Assembly (NCBI GenBank): GCA_027310325.1
Contig: DAIDBB010000167.1
Span: 1 to 7,097, forward strand
DNA: 7,097 bases
Source: a bacterium
GTDB taxonomy: Bacteria > Desulfobacterota > GWC2-55-46
Reading direction: 5' to 3'
Shown one piece after another: positions 6,422-7,097 of the stretch. Numbering within the stretch: position 1 is the first letter of the stretch; each line of letters begins with the position of its first letter. The translations under genes and the position numbers were made by a program. Below the pieces are notes generated by a model. The model made no database searches. It saw only the letters and a list, made by a program, of their open reading frames with translations, and was not told the DNA's origin.

Positions 6422-7097
6422 TTACATCAAAATATAAGCGAGCAAATCTAATGACGGCTACTAATCTGCTGGAAAAAATTAATGAGCAAATCAAATCATT
6501 TGTAAGCCCTAAAGTGCCGAGAGACGTCTTTGAGAATTTTCGGAATATAGATAAACATGGAATGGATGCAATTGAGGCGTCGCTTAAGCATAATTATTTC
6601 CGCTTAAATGAGGCATACTTATCTGGCGATGAAGGCAGAAGGGATTTGCAGGATCATCTTTCGCGCAGACTGGATTCTTTTCGTAACAATGTTATTCCTT
6701 GGTTGCATGACGCTAAACCTTTAAACGGGTCAAATATTTTAGAAATAGGCTGCGGTACCGGCAGTTCTACGGTTGCGCTAGCAGAACAAGGAGCTAAAGT
6801 TACAGCTATAGATATTCTTGAATCGAGTCTTCATGTGGCCAGAGAAAGATGTCGGGTCTATGGGTTGAACGCAAAATTTATTAATGCGAATGCTACCGAG
6901 GTTCACAAAATACTGTCAGGTCGACATTTCGATTTCATTATTTTTTTTGCGACCCTGGAGCATCTAACTCATGCCGAGCGCATGGCCGCCATGAAAAATA
7001 CGTGGCAGATGCTATCAAAAGGTGATTTATGGTGCGTAGTTGAAACCCCTAACCGTTTGTGGTTTTACGATGCTCATACCTCATCGCTCCCATTTTA
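6418..7097 (+). CDS. SAM-dependent class I methyltransferase, 3' end cut by the window
   Basis: The frame is open from ATG 6418 to the last base (226 codons plus 2 nt) without a stop, so the gene is partial. An S-adenosylmethionine-binding motif I, LEIGCGTGSST (108-118), is followed by an acidic residue at the end of beta-2 (VTAID, Asp132) and by FDFIIFFATLEHL (171-183). The end, VVETPNRLWFYDAHTSSLPF, resembles a segment often seen in methyltransferases of polysaccharide clusters. It probably methylates a sugar or glycan end in the cytoplasm. The ATG overlaps the formyltransferase stop as ATGA, which favours translational coupling. A second in-frame ATG at 6451 is possible, and neither has a strong Shine-Dalgarno site. 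The gene is clearly AT-rich and uses AAT, GAA, TTA and GCT freely, unlike the GC-rich genes just upstream, so it may have been acquired separately. Confidence 0.88.
   Translation, partial: MITSKYKRANLMTATNLLEKINEQIKSFVSPKVPRDVFENFRNIDKHGMDAIEASLKHNYFRLNEAYLSGDEGRRDLQDHLSRRLDSFRNNVIPWLHDAKPLNGSNILEIGCGTGSSTVALAEQGAKVTAIDILESSLHVARERCRVYGLNAKFINANATEVHKILSGRHFDFIIFFATLEHLTHAERMAAMKNTWQMLSKGDLWCVVETPNRLWFYDAHTSSLPF

Overview
The window is most likely from a Gram-negative bacterium of an uncultivated environmental lineage. It carries a membrane O-antigen ligase/polymerase-type protein, a secreted beta-helix protein and sugar-modifying enzymes, which together form part of a surface or exopolysaccharide gene cluster. 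In the GC-rich core (about 3700-6420), Arg is often AGG and Ile is often ATA despite the high GC. That pattern would suit groups such as Omnitrophota, Desulfobacterota or Nitrospirota, but this is a weak guess. No rRNA, tRNA or other marker is present to settle it.

Layout, all on the + strand. (1) Positions 2-253 hold the C-terminal tail of a group II intron reverse transcriptase/maturase. It is cut by the window edge and appears frameshifted near 162-166. Two small hairpins follow it. (2) 355-1704 encodes a polytopic Wzy_C/O-antigen-ligase-family membrane protein. (3) 1871-3598 encodes an exported protein with a Gly/Thr/Ser linker, a fibronectin-III-like domain and a right-handed parallel beta-helix. 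Its start is better placed at 1871 than at the upstream ATG at 1730. (4) A perfect 14-bp hairpin at 3629-3659 separates it from the next block. (5) 3701-6421 is a GC-rich block: an ExoA-like family 2 glycosyltransferase, a NodB-type polysaccharide deacetylase and a formyltransferase. The last two overlap by 10 nt. (6) From 6418 to the window end is the first 226 codons of a SAM-dependent methyltransferase. It overlaps the formyltransferase stop as ATGA but is markedly more AT-rich than the genes before it.

Taken together, the glycosyltransferase would extend a lipid-linked glycan, and the deacetylase, formyltransferase and methyltransferase would decorate sugars. The ligase/polymerase would join finished units outside the inner membrane, and the beta-helix protein would bind or process the polymer. 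The functional families are well supported. The shared pathway is inferred from gene order. The most interesting points are the tight deacetylase-formyltransferase coupling, which suggests exchange of N-acetyl for N-formyl, and the abrupt change in base composition at the methyltransferase. I see no clearly unprecedented system here, and no exosortase or CRISPR.
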